NCBI RefSeq assembly: GCF_005405245.1
Contig: NZ_BJDR01000005.1
Span: 1-64,000 of the forward strand
Origin: Enterococcus nangangensis
GTDB taxonomy: Bacteria > Bacillota > Bacilli > Lactobacillales > Enterococcaceae
DNA length: 64,000 nt
Direction of reading: 5' to 3'
Below the pieces are notes generated by a model. That model was not told where the DNA came from. It saw only the letters and a program-made list of their open reading frames with translations, and searched no databases. The translations under genes were made by a program, and so were the position numbers. This document shows, piece by piece, positions 32,970-43,975 of the stretch (position 1 is the stretch's first letter; the number at the start of each line of letters is the position of its first letter).

Positions 32970-33866
32970 CTAGATTTTAAAAATTTTAGTAATGTGCCAG
33001 CTACCGGCTAAATCACCGCTAACTTCTTGATTAAAATACCCCATTTTTAAAGCTGCGGCAACTATTTGCCCTCGTAAAAGGACCATTAATTGTTGACTGA
33101 CAGCTTGAGGAAAGGTGGCCGCGATTTTTTGCGCTGCTTGATTAAATCTCGCCTGCACATTCGTTAAACTTGTTGTTGTGGTAGGTTGGATGCTGGGGAC
33201 AACCGTTGCTGTTAATTCCGGCGTTAAAAGACCAAAAAGGACTAGGGATTCCGTGAAAATATCGCGGCGGCCTTCCTTTAAGTTTTTCCCTTGCGCTCGA
33301 AAAATTTTAGGGAGCGCTTGATCTAGATAATAATCGACAGTGACGTCTCCAATTAACTGATAAATTTCTTGTAAGGTAGCGGTGGCTTGTGGGTTGCTAA
33401 AAAAATTGACGATGGTGGTTTGCGGTAAAGCATTTTGATAAGTCAGTACGCCGTAGCGACTTTCCAACACGGTTTGACTTACTTGGTCTTGCCGCCAACT
33501 GGCAATAACGTCCGCTGGTGCGGCTAGCGGTTCGGTAGGTTCAATTACCGGTAGACTAGCCCATAAAGCCTCTAACGTGGTCTTAGGAGGGATTTCAGCA
33601 ATAATTTCTGCAACGATTGGTTCCAGATAAGTGTGAGCCACCAAATCTTGCGGCCAACTCGCTATTTGACTCGTGTAGCGGCGGTCTTGCCGCTTTACCC
33701 AGTTACGAGCTACTAATTCATCTAACGTTTGATCAAACTTCGGGACATGAGGAAACTGTTGTTTTAATTCCCGTAAAATGACTGCTGGATGTTGTAACAA
33801 GTAGGCGTGTAGTTCCGGAAAAAAGTTGCGAATATTTTTCGAGGTCCCTTGCGGCAAATAAAGCAT
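32970..33866 (-). CDS. DUF1803-like protein
   Basis: The 298-residue protein has no membrane segment. The first 70 residues (LPQGTSKNIRNFFPELHAYLLQHPAVILREL, given in part) look like a winged-helix domain with RNWVKRQDRRYTS. The rest is helical. This N-terminus resembles DUF1803 proteins. The start at 33866 sits in TAATG with the HD gene stop, and GGGAGGG gives the SD. Function unknown; a DNA-binding role is possible. Confidence 0.6.
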   Translation of the reverse strand: MLYLPQGTSKNIRNFFPELHAYLLQHPAVILRELKQQFPHVPKFDQTLDELVARNWVKRQDRRYTSQIASWPQDLVAHTYLEPIVAEIIAEIPPKTTLEALWASLPVIEPTEPLAAPADVIASWRQDQVSQTVLESRYGVLTYQNALPQTTIVNFFSNPQATATLQEIYQLIGDVTVDYYLDQALPKIFRAQGKNLKEGRRDIFTESLVLFGLLTPELTATVVPSIQPTTTTSLTNVQARFNQAAQKIAATFPQAVSQQLMVLLRGQIVAAALKMGYFNQEVSGDLAGSWHITKIFKI

Positions 33867-34483
33867 TAGCGGCCCTCCCATTCCCGGTAAAACTCCTCTA
33901 GGAAACTCTCCATAAAGGCTTGGGGTTTTTCGGCTAACTTTTGACCACCAGCGGTACTCATAAGTCCGCTAATTTTCAATAGCTTGTCGTAAAAGTGTTG
34001 AATGATGGAGCTATTAGGTACGCCAACTTTTTTTTCGTCATAGATTGGTGTATTGCGGGTAGCGCCGTACATAAAGGTACGGGCGATACCAATGGCCCCA
34101 ATGGCTTCTAGTAAATCGGCATCTTGGACAACTTTGACGATTAGAGAGACTGGATTATCAGGAAGCCGTTTACTAAAAGAAATTTGCCCGATACTAGTTA
34201 TTAATTTTTCTTGTTCTTCACCGACAATATTCCACTTTGTTAATTGCGTAACCAGTTGCTGGTGGGCTAAATCGGCATCTGGAAAAAACTTTTTATCTAA
34301 CATCTCATGTAAATAAGCTAGTAAACGTGCATCGTGTAATTCTGCTGGTGTTAAGCCTTCCAATTTACCAATTTTTTGACTATTGCTGACAACCCGCAAG
34401 ATATGGGCGAGATCGTGGCCGGAGTTGTCGCTTGCAAAAAAACTGGCCACCCAAGCTTCTACTTCTTTAAAATCAATGGTCAA
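33866..34483 (-). CDS. HD-superfamily phosphohydrolase
   Basis: The 205-residue protein has the first His in GHDLAHILRV. The paired His-Asp motif reads LLAYLHEMLDKKF, so a Glu stands where HD proteins usually have Asp. The later Asp is in VQDADLLEAIGAIGIAR. Overall this is the YpgQ/YedJ group, metal-dependent nucleotide hydrolases. It is the first gene of a three-gene operon and overlaps DUF1803 by one base. Confidence 0.85.
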   Translation of the reverse strand: MTIDFKEVEAWVASFFASDNSGHDLAHILRVVSNSQKIGKLEGLTPAELHDARLLAYLHEMLDKKFFPDADLAHQQLVTQLTKWNIVGEEQEKLITSIGQISFSKRLPDNPVSLIVKVVQDADLLEAIGAIGIARTFMYGATRNTPIYDEKKVGVPNSSIIQHFYDKLLKISGLMSTAGGQKLAEKPQAFMESFLEEFYREWEGR

Positions 34484-34509
34484 ATAGACACCTCTTTTAT
34501 TTGTTTAAA

Positions 34510-34537
34510 AAAGACCTGTAGCTCACGCCACAGGTAC
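34510..34537 (-). terminator. Terminator after ppaC
   Basis: ACCTGTGGC and GCTACAGGT pair around a 4-nt loop on the minus strand, followed by CTTTTTT. Confidence 0.88.
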
Positions 34538-34553
34538 TTTTTTAATTTATTTT

Positions 34554-35480
34554 TTAGGCAAAAGCATTGGTTAGTGGTGGTACAACTTGTTTTTTCCGAG
34601 AAACAACCCCAGCAAGGTCTGCTTCTTGTTCCACTAACGTCACGCCAAAAGCAGCTTCTACTTTGTCTAAGTCACTACCTTCAACGATTAATAAAGAATT
34701 GCTGGTTAAAATATTAGTTACGACTAAGATAAACAAGTCATAGCCATTAGTAGCGTTGCTGTCCTTCATGGCAGCAAGTAATGCCTCTTTCCGTGCTTTG
34801 ACTTCGTCTAAGTCTACCGTATTGACTTGAGCAATGCGGATATTTTTGCCCCCCATTGGGAAACTTTTCGCATCAAGGTCTAACAAGTCTGCTTCTGATT
34901 TAGCACTTAAGTTTGTCCCAGCTTTTAACATGTCTAAGCCGTACTCTTCTAAGTCGATGTCGGCATAAACTGCTAGACCGGTAGCTGCACTTTTGTCTTC
35001 TGGGGTGCAGGTTGGAGATTTAAACAAGAGGGTATCGGAAATAATGGCGGACACTAACATGCCGGCGATTTCTTTAGGAATCGTTACGCCGCCTTCTTTG
35101 AACATTTTAAATAAAATAGTCGACGTACAACCCACTGGTTCAGCGCGATAATATAGCGGATTAGCGGTTTGAAAGTTAGCAATCCGGTGGTGATCGACAA
35201 CATGAGTTACCACAACATCTTCAATGTCGGCTACCGATTGTTGAAATTCATTGTGATCCACTAACATGACGGTTTCTACTTCTGTGCTGGCTTTTTCAAT
35301 CACGCGTGGTGCGGCAACGCCAAAGTAATCTAAAGCAAACTGGGTTTCTTCACTAGGTGCGCCTAAAGCAACAGCCTCGGTGTCGTGGCCTAATTCGTTT
35401 TGTAAATAGCTGTACGCAATCGCTGCGCCAATCGCGTCAGTATCGGGATTTTGGTGACCAAAAATTAATGATTTTGACAT
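34554..35480 (-). CDS. ppaC: Manganese-dependent inorganic pyrophosphatase (family II)
   Basis: The 308-residue protein removes pyrophosphate from biosynthetic reactions. The Mn ligands and DHH motif are seen: [19 protein letters not shown] at the start, [12 protein letters not shown] and [13 protein letters not shown]. The C-terminal domain closes with [16 protein letters not shown]. No CBS domains are inserted, so it is the unregulated form. It has its own promoter region and terminator. Confidence 0.95.
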   Translation of the reverse strand: MSKSLIFGHQNPDTDAIGAAIAYSYLQNELGHDTEAVALGAPSEETQFALDYFGVAAPRVIEKASTEVETVMLVDHNEFQQSVADIEDVVVTHVVDHHRIANFQTANPLYYRAEPVGCTSTILFKMFKEGGVTIPKEIAGMLVSAIISDTLLFKSPTCTPEDKSAATGLAVYADIDLEEYGLDMLKAGTNLSAKSEADLLDLDAKSFPMGGKNIRIAQVNTVDLDEVKARKEALLAAMKDSNATNGYDLFILVVTNILTSNSLLIVEGSDLDKVEAAFGVTLVEQEADLAGVVSRKKQVVPPLTNAFA

Positions 35481-35546
35481 GATTTCACTCCTTTATTTTC
35501 CTAATCTATCATAGCAAATTTTAGCGCGCTTTAAAAGAATTTCTCT

Positions 35547-35582
35547 AAAAAAAGAGAGGAAGCTATCAGCTAGCTTCCCTTC
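35547..35582 (-). terminator. Terminator after pflA
   Basis: GGAAGCTA (35558-35565) pairs with TAGCTTCC (35571-35578) on a longer imperfect stem; minus-strand tail CTCTCTTTTTTT. Confidence 0.9.
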
Positions 35583-35599
35583 TTCAATATTGTTGCCTA

Positions 35600-36406
35600 T
35601 TAGAAGACACGTGTCTTATAGCCTTGGTAATCAGTGGTGTGTAAGATTTTTTGAGCATTTAACACGCGTTCTTTAGTTGGTGGATCAATTCCTTCCAGTG
35701 GATAGTCAATCCCTAGTTGTTCCCATTTGTATTTACCCATCGTGTGGTAAGGCAAAATTTCTACTTTATCCACGTTATGCAAGGTCTTAATGAAAGCATC
35801 TAAGCGCACTAGAAATTCATCATAGTCGCTCCGTTCAGGCACCAAAACGTGACGAATCCAAACTGGTTTACCGGTATCGGATAAATATTTAGCCATTGCT
35901 AAGATATTTTCGTTGGTATGACCGGTTAAACGTTTGTGACCTTCTGCATCGATATGTTTAATATCAAACAACAAGAGGTCGGTATATTCCATTAACTCTT
36001 TAAATTTAGAAAAGAAGGGTTCTTCGTAAGTAAACGGTTGACCACACGTATCAATTGTTGTATTGACGCCCCGTGCTTTTGCTTTTTTAAACAGGTCAAT
36101 CAGAAAGTCAATTTGTAATAAAGGCTCGCCACCAGAAACAGTTAAGCCACCTTTTTTACCCCAATAGCTTTTATACTTTAGGGCTTCGTCTAAAACATCA
36201 TCTGCAGTCCGCAGTTTTGCTTTAGGATTTTTTAAACGCCAAGTGTCGGGATTGTGACAGAATTGACAACGCATTTGACAGCCTTGCATAAAGACGATAA
36301 AACGTACGCCAGGACCATCAACAGAACCGAAGCTTTCAATGGAATGGACATTCCCTAAAACTTCATTATTTTCATTGACAGGAACAGATTTAACTTGGGC
36401 AGACAT
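35600..36406 (-). CDS. pflA: Pyruvate formate-lyase-activating enzyme
   Basis: The 268-residue radical SAM enzyme installs the glycyl radical on PflB. The cluster motif is QGCQMRCQFCHNPDTW (C-x3-C-x2-C). LTVSGGEPLLQIDFLI is the SAM-binding GGE segment. Length is normal. It lies 130 bp after pflB with a weak hairpin between them, so part of the transcription may run through. Anaerobic mixed-acid fermentation. Confidence 0.95.
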   Translation of the reverse strand: MSAQVKSVPVNENNEVLGNVHSIESFGSVDGPGVRFIVFMQGCQMRCQFCHNPDTWRLKNPKAKLRTADDVLDEALKYKSYWGKKGGLTVSGGEPLLQIDFLIDLFKKAKARGVNTTIDTCGQPFTYEEPFFSKFKELMEYTDLLLFDIKHIDAEGHKRLTGHTNENILAMAKYLSDTGKPVWIRHVLVPERSDYDEFLVRLDAFIKTLHNVDKVEILPYHTMGKYKWEQLGIDYPLEGIDPPTKERVLNAQKILHTTDYQGYKTRVF

Positions 36407-36486
36407 GACATCTTTCCCCTTTCTGTACAGTGTAGCGTCAACTTTTTAAAGCTGCGCTTAACAGCAACTACATACATTTAAAAAAG

Positions 36487-36525
36487 AAGAAGCGGTGGGA
36501 ACTGTTACGCCCCCATCCGCCTCTA
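36487..36525 (-). terminator. Weak terminator between pflB and pflA
   Basis: GCGGATGGG pairs with CCCACCGC with one bulge on the minus strand, then TTCTTCTTTTTT. It is imperfect and may allow read-through into pflA. Confidence 0.6.
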
Positions 36526-36536
36526 GTTAGAACTTA

Positions 36537-38822
36537 TTACATATGATCGTGGAAAGTACGGGAGATAACATCCAATTGTTGTTCACGAGTTAAGTCGATA
36601 AATTTAACGGCATAACCGGAAACCCGAATTGTGAAGTTAGCGTACTCTTCTTTTTCTGGATGTTCCATAGCGTCAACAAGTTTTTCTTTACCAAATACGT
36701 TCACGTTCAAATGGTGAGCGCCTTTGTCAAAGTAACCGTTCAAGACGTTTACTAAGTTTTCTACTTGTTCATCTTCGTCATGACCTAAAGCATCAGGATT
36801 AATACTTTGGGTATTAGAAATACCATCCAAAGCATATTCGTAAGGCAATTTAGTCAAGGAGTTCAAGGAAGCAAGTAAACCAGATTGTTCAGCACCGTAA
36901 GATGGGTTAGCCCCTGGAGCTAAAGGTTCGCCAGCGGCACGTCCATCAGGAAGAGCACCAGTAGCTTTACCATAAACAACGTTAGAAGTAATGGTCAGAA
37001 TAGAAGTTGTAGGTTCGGAATCACGGTAAGTATGGTAGTGTTCCAATTTTTCTAAGAAGGTCTTCAACAACCAAACAGCGATTTCATCGGCACGTTCGTC
37101 ATCGTTACCATATTTAGGGAAGTCCCCATCAATCTTGTAATCTACAACGATACCATTTTCGTCACGGACAGTAGAAACTTTAGCGTATTTAATAGCGGAT
37201 AAAGAGTCAACTACGTGAGAGAAACCAGCGATACCAGTTGCAAAAGTACGTTTCAAGTTAGTATCCATCAAAGCAAGTTCAGCTGCTTCGTAGAAGTATT
37301 TATCATGCATGAAGTGAATAGCGTTCAATACGTTAACGTACATCCCAGCTAACCATTCCATCATGTCATCATAACGGGCCATAACTTCTTCAAAGTCTAG
37401 GACTTCAGAAGTGATTGGACGGTAAGAAGGTCCAACTTGAACTTTAGATTTTTCATCAACCCCACCGTTGATCGCATATAACAAAGCTTTAGCTAAGTTA
37501 GCACGAGCACCGAAGAATTGCATTTCTTTACCAGTTTGCGTAGCAGATACACAGCAACAAATTGCGTAGTCATCTAACCAGAATGGACGCATTGCATCGT
37601 CGTTTTCGTATTGGATAGAAGAAGTTTCTACAGAGATTTTAGCAGCATATTCTTTGAAGCCTTCTGGTAAACGAGAAGAATAAAGAACAGTCAAGTTTGG
37701 TTCTGGAGATGGTCCCATGTTTTGTAAAGTACGTAAGAAACGGAAGTCATTTTTAGTTGTTAAAGTACGTCCGTCAATCCCCATACCAGCGATAGATAAA
37801 GTAGCCCAAACAGGGTCACCTGAGAATAATTCGTTGTAAGAAGTAATCCGCGCAAATTTAACCATCCGTAATTTCATTACTAAGTGGTCGATTAATTCTT
37901 GAGCGCCTTCTTCAGTCAATGTTCCGTTTTCGATATCGCGTTGGATATAGCAATCTAAGAATGCGGAAATACGGCCGATAGACATTGCAGCACCGTTTTG
38001 TTCTTTAATGGCAGCCAAGTAACCGAAGTAAGTCCATTGAACTGCTTCTTGAGCGTTTTCAGCTGGGCGAGAAATATCAAAGCCGTAAGCTGCAGCCATT
38101 GTTTTCATGCGTTTTAAAGCATTGTATTGGTCAGTGATTTCTTCACGTAAACGAATATCTTCGTCAGTGAATTGACCGTGACCACAGTTTTCATGGTCGT
38201 TGAATTTTTGTTCCATTAAGTAGTCGATACCGTATAAAGCAACACGACGGTAATCCCCTACGATACGTCCGCGGCCGTAAGTATCAGGAAGACCTGTGAT
38301 GATTTTGTTACGACGAGCAGCGCGAATTTCTGGAGTGTAAACATCAAAAACACCTTGGTTATGCGTTTTATGATATTTAGTAAAGACTTTGTGTAATTCT
38401 GGATTTGGTTTGTAGCCGTAGTTTTCTAAAGCTTCTTCAGCCATCCGGATACCACCATAAGGCATGAAAGCACGTTTTAAAGGTTTGTCAGTTTGGATAC
38501 CAACAATCTTTTCTTCGTCTTTTAAGTCTTCAGCAATGTAACCAGCACCATATGCGTCAGCAGCAGATACGACGTCAGCTTCCATGTCCAAGACACCGCC
38601 ATTAGCGCGTTCTTGTTTTTGTAATCCTTGGAGCGTTTTCCATAATTTGCTTGTTGCTGCAGTTGGTTCAGCTAAGAAGCTAGCATCGCCTTCATATGGA
38701 GTGTAGTTAGCTTGGATAAAATCACGCGTGTTGATTTCTGTTTTCCAAAGATGACCTTTGAAACCAGCCCAAGCGGGTTTGTCAACATTTGACATTTTTT
38801 CTAATTCTTTTGCAATTCCCAT
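36537..38822 (-). CDS. pflB: Pyruvate formate-lyase
   Basis: The 761-residue glycyl-radical enzyme splits pyruvate with CoA into acetyl-CoA and formate. The active-site Cys pair appears in [15 protein letters not shown]. The radical Gly sits in [12 protein letters not shown] near the C-terminus, as in all family members. Two tandem promoters and a CcpA-like dyad lie upstream. Strong codon bias is expected for such an abundant protein and the coding looks tidy. Confidence 0.97.
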   Translation of the reverse strand: MGIAKELEKMSNVDKPAWAGFKGHLWKTEINTRDFIQANYTPYEGDASFLAEPTAATSKLWKTLQGLQKQERANGGVLDMEADVVSAADAYGAGYIAEDLKDEEKIVGIQTDKPLKRAFMPYGGIRMAEEALENYGYKPNPELHKVFTKYHKTHNQGVFDVYTPEIRAARRNKIITGLPDTYGRGRIVGDYRRVALYGIDYLMEQKFNDHENCGHGQFTDEDIRLREEITDQYNALKRMKTMAAAYGFDISRPAENAQEAVQWTYFGYLAAIKEQNGAAMSIGRISAFLDCYIQRDIENGTLTEEGAQELIDHLVMKLRMVKFARITSYNELFSGDPVWATLSIAGMGIDGRTLTTKNDFRFLRTLQNMGPSPEPNLTVLYSSRLPEGFKEYAAKISVETSSIQYENDDAMRPFWLDDYAICCCVSATQTGKEMQFFGARANLAKALLYAINGGVDEKSKVQVGPSYRPITSEVLDFEEVMARYDDMMEWLAGMYVNVLNAIHFMHDKYFYEAAELALMDTNLKRTFATGIAGFSHVVDSLSAIKYAKVSTVRDENGIVVDYKIDGDFPKYGNDDERADEIAVWLLKTFLEKLEHYHTYRDSEPTTSILTITSNVVYGKATGALPDGRAAGEPLAPGANPSYGAEQSGLLASLNSLTKLPYEYALDGISNTQSINPDALGHDEDEQVENLVNVLNGYFDKGAHHLNVNVFGKEKLVDAMEHPEKEEYANFTIRVSGYAVKFIDLTREQQLDVISRTFHDHM

Positions 38823-39165
38823 TAATGAGACCTCCTTAAAAGTATATGATCACTCATATGTAACAGGTTTACGAGTAAAGTATAACACAAAGGTAATGGA
38901 TTGCAAGTGCAATTCCTCAAGTTTGTTGACTTTTTTTCAAATATTTCCTTGAGAATCGTTAAATCCCTTGGTATATAAAGGATTGTCTCTTGTGAAGTTA
39001 ATTTTATACCAAGTGTTTTTATGAAAAAATTAAGGAAATCTGTGTTATTTTTCCACCTCCCTGTATTAAAACAGCTAGTGAAAACTGTCAAAGATATACA
39101 ACAGTGGAAACCGTTTCCACTCTATGGTCCTAAAATGCATTAAACCGCCCTTTTCCATAAAAGAA
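38823..39165 (-). promoter_or_regulatory. pflB control region with tandem promoters and CRE-like dyad
   Basis: The near promoter is TTGCAA (38906-38901)/TATACT (38884-38879), 16 bp. The far promoter is TTGACA (39091-39086)/TAATAC (39068-39063), 17 bp. Upstream of the far -35, GTGGAAAC-C-GTTTCCAC at 39104-39120 is a perfect-arm dyad resembling a CcpA site with an extra centre base. In the leader, CTTGGTATA (38967-38975) pairs with TATACCAAG (39005-39013). AGGAGG precedes the start. No gene is seen here (397 bp). Confidence 0.65.
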
Positions 39166-39204
39166 GAGCTAGTTTCTCACCAAAATATGACGAGAAACTA
39201 GCTC
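39166..39204 (-). terminator. Terminator after parC
   Basis: GAGCTAGTTTCTC (39166-39178) pairs perfectly with 39192-39204; minus-strand tail TTCTTTTATG. Confidence 0.85.
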
Positions 39205-39219
39205 ATTCTCAATTAGAAT

Positions 39220-41691
39220 TTATAACTGAGAATCCGAATCTTTTGTGTTTTCTTTGAGGATGGCTGGCGTTAAAACACTCATCACCGGGCCAACTTGTTT
39301 CTCATCCAGTAAGAAACTCCCGTTACTAGTGCGTTCGCTGAAGGTTAGGTCCTCTGGTGTAAAGGTAACTTCTTGCCCTTTACCACTAATGATTGTGAAA
39401 ACTTGATCATTATTTTGTACCGAATCAAAGAACACAACACGATGCGGATTTTTCTTTAATTCTTTTAAGACCATTAAGCCTCGTTTGGCGCGACTCAAGG
39501 GATCAATAATCTGCCCTAAGAATTTTTTGGTAGCGCCTCGTTGTGTCACCATGACTACTGGTGTATCCCCTTGCGCTTCCAACAAGATGCCATTGACGAC
39601 ATAATCTTCAGGTTTCAAGTTGATGGATTTCACACCACTAGCTTTCGCCCCGACTACGGGGACTTCGGCCAATGGATAACGCAGTGCAAAACCGCGATAA
39701 GTAACCAGTAAAACATCCAATTCTTCCTCTGTAGTGAGAAAAATAATATTTTGCAAAATGTCATTGTCTTTTAGCTTGATTCCTTGGGTGCTTTTTGTCT
39801 TATAAGTCCGCCATGGTGCAAACTCTTTTAATTCCGTTTGCTTAATGAGACCATTTTTAGTAATGAAGACCAGACGCTGTTGGGCCAACTGATGATAGCC
39901 CACCACTTGCAAGATTTCTTCATCCAGACTTAAGCCGTTAATGGTTTGCGAAATATGTTCTCCTAGGTCTTTCCATTTTAAATCAGGCAAATCATAAACT
40001 GGTCGGTAGATGACATTACCATGGGTCGTAAAGAGTAACAGATGATCGAGGGTGTTTAACTCTTGGGCAAAGAGCAAGCGATCCCCTTCCTTTAATCCTA
40101 CTTCATTGAAGTTAGACGCTGCCACCGAGCGTAGGGAAGTTCGTTTGAGATAACCTTCATGGGAGACGGTCACCATCACATCTTCTGAGGCCACTAAAAT
40201 TTCTGTTTCAATTTTGATTTCTTCAATTTCGTTTTGAATCACGGTTAAGCGTGGCGTAGCGTATGTTTTCCGAATTTGCCGCAATTCTTTTTTCAGTAAG
40301 TGATCCAACTCGCTAGGATTTTCAATAATTAATTGTAGCTTACTAATCTCTTCTTGCAGCTCGTGATCTTCTTTTTGTAAAAGCGTAATGTCGGTGTTGG
40401 TCAAACGATAAAGCATCATGGTGACGATGGCTTCGGCTTGCTCTTCACTAAATTGAAATTCTTGAATTAAATTTAATTTAGCATCTTTTTTATCTTTACT
40501 GCCGCGAATAATTTGGATGACTTCATCGAGAATCGAAAGAGCCTTCATTAAACCTGCCACGATATGTTGCCGTTTTTGCGCTTTAGACAACTCAAAGATA
40601 CTCCGCCGTTTAATGACGTCGCGACGGTGGGTCAAATAGCTTTGTAGAATTTTTTTCAAGCCTACTTGCCGGGGTGCTTTTTCGTCAATAGCCACCATAT
40701 TGAAGTTGTAATTAATTTGTAAGTCGGTATTTTTCAAGAGGTAATTTAAAATACCCTCACTATTAGCTTCTTTTTTCAGTTCTACCACGATGCGCAACCC
40801 TGTCCGGTCGGATTCGTCCCGCACTTCAGCAATCCCGTCAATTTTTTTATTCAAACGAATTTCATCCATTCGTTTCACTAGCACTGCTTTATTGACTTCA
40901 TAAGGAATTTCAGTAATGACGATTTGCTGTTTGGCCCCTTTAATGGACTCAATGGCTGTTTGCGAGCGCAAAATTGCTTTACCGCGGCCCGTTTCATAGG
41001 CGTGACGTAATTCATTTTTACCTTGTAAAATGCCGCCGGTAGGAAAATCAGGTCCCGGAATAAATTCCATCAATTTTTCTAGGCTCGCTGTAGGATGATC
41101 TACTAAATAAATCGCCCCGTCAATCACTTCGCCTAAGTTATGGGTGGGAATTTCCGTAGCGTAACCGGCAGAAATTCCAGTAGAACCGTTGACTAACAAG
41201 TTAGGAAATGCCGCCGGTAAAACTGTAGGTTCTTTTTCTGAATCGTCAAAGTTCCAGACTAAATCGACGGTTTCTTTATCGATATCGGCTAATAATTCTG
41301 TCGAAAGTTTGGAAAGGCGCGCTTCCGTGTAACGCATCGCTGCAGGAGGATCCCCATCCATGGAACCGTTATTACCGTGCATTTCAATCAAAACTTCCCG
41401 CAACTTCCAATTTTGGCTCATGCGCACCATGGCTTCATAAATACTGGAGTCCCCATGGGGATGGTAATTCCCCATGATATTCCCCACTGATTTCGCTGAT
41501 TTTCTAAAAGGTTTGTCAAAAGTATTGCCATCTTGGTGCATGGCAAATAAAATGCGCCGTTGCACTGGTTTTAAACCGTCACGAATGTCAGGTAAGGCGC
41601 GCTCTTGAATGATGTACTTGGAGTAGCGGCCAAAGCGATCTCCCATGACATCTTCTAAGTTTAAATCTTTAATGTCGTTGGCACGTTTCAT
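39220..41691 (-). CDS. parC: Topoisomerase IV subunit A
   Basis: The 823-residue breakage-reunion subunit separates daughter chromosomes with ParE. The catalytic Tyr is Y121 in AAMRYTEARLS. The quinolone hot-spot segment HPHGDSSIYEAMVRM is intact, with Ser and Glu at the resistance-linked sites, so no resistance change is visible. The C-terminal propeller begins near residue 500. It starts 3 bp after parE and is translationally linked. Confidence 0.96.
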   Translation of the reverse strand: MKRANDIKDLNLEDVMGDRFGRYSKYIIQERALPDIRDGLKPVQRRILFAMHQDGNTFDKPFRKSAKSVGNIMGNYHPHGDSSIYEAMVRMSQNWKLREVLIEMHGNNGSMDGDPPAAMRYTEARLSKLSTELLADIDKETVDLVWNFDDSEKEPTVLPAAFPNLLVNGSTGISAGYATEIPTHNLGEVIDGAIYLVDHPTASLEKLMEFIPGPDFPTGGILQGKNELRHAYETGRGKAILRSQTAIESIKGAKQQIVITEIPYEVNKAVLVKRMDEIRLNKKIDGIAEVRDESDRTGLRIVVELKKEANSEGILNYLLKNTDLQINYNFNMVAIDEKAPRQVGLKKILQSYLTHRRDVIKRRSIFELSKAQKRQHIVAGLMKALSILDEVIQIIRGSKDKKDAKLNLIQEFQFSEEQAEAIVTMMLYRLTNTDITLLQKEDHELQEEISKLQLIIENPSELDHLLKKELRQIRKTYATPRLTVIQNEIEEIKIETEILVASEDVMVTVSHEGYLKRTSLRSVAASNFNEVGLKEGDRLLFAQELNTLDHLLLFTTHGNVIYRPVYDLPDLKWKDLGEHISQTINGLSLDEEILQVVGYHQLAQQRLVFITKNGLIKQTELKEFAPWRTYKTKSTQGIKLKDNDILQNIIFLTTEEELDVLLVTYRGFALRYPLAEVPVVGAKASGVKSINLKPEDYVVNGILLEAQGDTPVVMVTQRGATKKFLGQIIDPLSRAKRGLMVLKELKKNPHRVVFFDSVQNNDQVFTIISGKGQEVTFTPEDLTFSERTSNGSFLLDEKQVGPVMSVLTPAILKENTKDSDSQL

Positions 41692-41694
41692 CGG

Positions 41695-43830
41695 CTACTC
41701 CTCCTCTAAATCAAATAATGAAAATGTTTCAAAATTATCCACGTCTTCTTCGCTGAAAGTTGGCGTGGCGGCTGGTGCTTTTGTTGTTGGTGTCTCCGTT
41801 ATTGCTGAAGTGACTTCTTCAGATGATGTCGCCGTTTCAACGGGTACTTCAGGATCATCTTGATAAGCTAATTCTTCTTGATTTTCTAAAATCGAACCTT
41901 CTTCTTCCAAGGTGAAAGCCACGTGACTTTCAATCCATTTCCGCCGAGGTTCTACTTTGTCCCCCATTAATGTCGCTACCCGTCGTTCTGCTTTGGCAGC
42001 ATCATCAATCCGTACGCGGATTAAAGTCCGACTTTCAGGATTCATGGTAGTTTCCCAAAGTTGTTCAGCGTTCATTTCTCCTAGCCCTTTGTATCGTTGC
42101 AATTGGTATCCTTTACCAAAACGTTGAGTAATGTCACCTAATTCGTCTTCTGTCCAGGCGTATTCGATTTGGGCTTTGGCGCCGACCCCTTTTTGCACTT
42201 TGTAAAGGGGTGCTAAGGCGATATAGACTTTCCCCGCTTCAATTAACGGTTTCATATACCGATAAAAGAAGGTTAACAATAAGACTTGAATGTGGGCGCC
42301 ATCGGTATCGGCATCCGTCATGATAATGACTTTGTCGTAATTGGCATCGTCAACGGTGAACTCTGGACCAACGCCTGCGCCAATCGTATAAATCATCGTA
42401 TTGATTTCTTCATTTTTTAAAATATCTTGGAGTTTGGCCTTTTCCGTGTTAATGACTTTCCCCCGCAAAGGCAAAATCGCTTGGAACTTGCGATCACGTC
42501 CTTGCTTTGCTGAGCCGCCAGCGGAATCCCCTTCCACTAAGAAAAGTTCATTGCGCTTAGGGTTTTTAGACTGCGCCGGTGTGAGCTTACCTGAAAGGAG
42601 GGATTCCCCTTTCTTTTTCTTTTTCCCCGTCCGGCTTTCTTCCCGTGCTTTGCGGGCAGCTTCTCTTGCTTCCCGCGCTTTTAAAGCTTTCTTCACTAAA
42701 AGTTGAGCCACATCGCCATTTTCTTGCAGGTAAAAAGAAAGTTGTTCCCCCACGACGCCATCCACGATGCTTCGGGCAATGGGCGTTCCTAATTTTTCTT
42801 TTGTTTGACCTTCAAATTGTAAAAGATGCTCCGGCACACGCACGGATAAGACAGCGGTTAAACCTTCCCTAAAATCGGAACCTTCTAAGTTTTTATCTTT
42901 TTCCTTTAAGAGTCCTGCTTTTCTGGCGTACTCATTAAACGCTTTAGTTAAAGACGTTTTCATGCCGACTTCATGGGTTCCCCCATCTTTAGTACGAACG
43001 TTATTGACGAAACTCAAGACCGTTTCCGAATAGCCATCGTTATACTCTAACGCACACTCGACTTCCATACCTTCTTTTTCCCCGTCAAAATAAATCACCG
43101 GCGTTAAGGCGTCTTTTTCTTCGTTCAAGTAGCTCACGAACTCTTTGATGCCTTCTTCGTATTGGAAGATATCTTCTTTAGGTTCTTCGCCACGTAAATC
43201 TTTAAGAGTAATTTTGACGCCTTTTAATAAGAAGGCGGATTCTCGCAAGCGTTCTTCTAAGGTTTCATAAGAAAAACGAATCGTGGAAAAAATAGTTTTA
43301 TCCGGCATGAAACGTACTTCCGTACCGTTGCGCTCTTTGGTCTTACCTATTTTTTTCAACGTGCCGTGGGGTTTGCCACCATCGACAAATTTTTCTTCGT
43401 ATAAGACGCCCTCACGGACGATTCGCACGGTTAACCAAGTAGAAAGAGCGTTCACGACACTAGCCCCTACACCGTGTAAGCCACCAGAAGTCTTATAGCC
43501 GCCTTGACCAAATTTCCCGCCGGCGTGTAAGACCGTAAAAATAACTTCTACGGTGGGAATACCTGAAGCGTGCATCCCTACTGGCATTCCGCGCCCGTAG
43601 TCTTTCACCCCTAAGGAACCATCAGAATAAAGGACAACATCTATTTCATTGCCGTAACCGGATAAAGCTTCATCGACAGCATTATCCACGATTTCATATA
43701 CTAAATGGTGTAAGCCCCGATGGTCGGTGGAACCGATATACATTCCGGGACGCTTACGGACAGCTTCCAGCCCTTCAAGGACTTGAATGCTGTCGTCATT
43801 ATATTCTTGTTTTTTAGCTACCACAGTCAT
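41695..43830 (-). CDS. parE: Topoisomerase IV subunit B
   Basis: The 711-residue ATPase subunit has the GHKL ATPase ([41 protein letters not shown]) and the TOPRIM part ([30 protein letters not shown]). A low-complexity acidic tail rich in Thr and Glu covers about the last 55 residues and makes it longer than usual. It is first in the parE-parC operon. Confidence 0.96.
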   Translation of the reverse strand: MTVVAKKQEYNDDSIQVLEGLEAVRKRPGMYIGSTDHRGLHHLVYEIVDNAVDEALSGYGNEIDVVLYSDGSLGVKDYGRGMPVGMHASGIPTVEVIFTVLHAGGKFGQGGYKTSGGLHGVGASVVNALSTWLTVRIVREGVLYEEKFVDGGKPHGTLKKIGKTKERNGTEVRFMPDKTIFSTIRFSYETLEERLRESAFLLKGVKITLKDLRGEEPKEDIFQYEEGIKEFVSYLNEEKDALTPVIYFDGEKEGMEVECALEYNDGYSETVLSFVNNVRTKDGGTHEVGMKTSLTKAFNEYARKAGLLKEKDKNLEGSDFREGLTAVLSVRVPEHLLQFEGQTKEKLGTPIARSIVDGVVGEQLSFYLQENGDVAQLLVKKALKAREAREAARKAREESRTGKKKKKGESLLSGKLTPAQSKNPKRNELFLVEGDSAGGSAKQGRDRKFQAILPLRGKVINTEKAKLQDILKNEEINTMIYTIGAGVGPEFTVDDANYDKVIIMTDADTDGAHIQVLLLTFFYRYMKPLIEAGKVYIALAPLYKVQKGVGAKAQIEYAWTEDELGDITQRFGKGYQLQRYKGLGEMNAEQLWETTMNPESRTLIRVRIDDAAKAERRVATLMGDKVEPRRKWIESHVAFTLEEEGSILENQEELAYQDDPEVPVETATSSEEVTSAITETPTTKAPAATPTFSEEDVDNFETFSLFDLEEE

Positions 43831-43855
43831 TTCTCCTTTTTACATTTCCTTATGT

Positions 43856-43929
43856 ACAATACCGATTTTACGCCCATCTGTCAAACGTCCCCTAAAAAAA
43901 CTTGTTAAAATTTCCCCATATGGTACACT
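43856..43929. promoter_or_regulatory. Divergent promoters of parE and plsY
   Basis: For parE (minus): TTGACA (43884-43879) and TATTGT (43861-43856), 17 bp. For plsY (plus): TTGTTA (43902-43907) and TACACT (43924-43929), 16 bp. SDs AAAGGAG (parE) and GAGG (plsY) follow. Confidence 0.75.
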
Positions 43930-43975
43930 TAAATTCGGATTCATTTCATCGTTAAAAATCGAGGTTGAGGTATTT

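Noticed and set aside
38822-39091. 89-codon minus-strand ORF upstream of pflB
   Set aside because: It covers promoters and leader elements, has no SD and low protein character.
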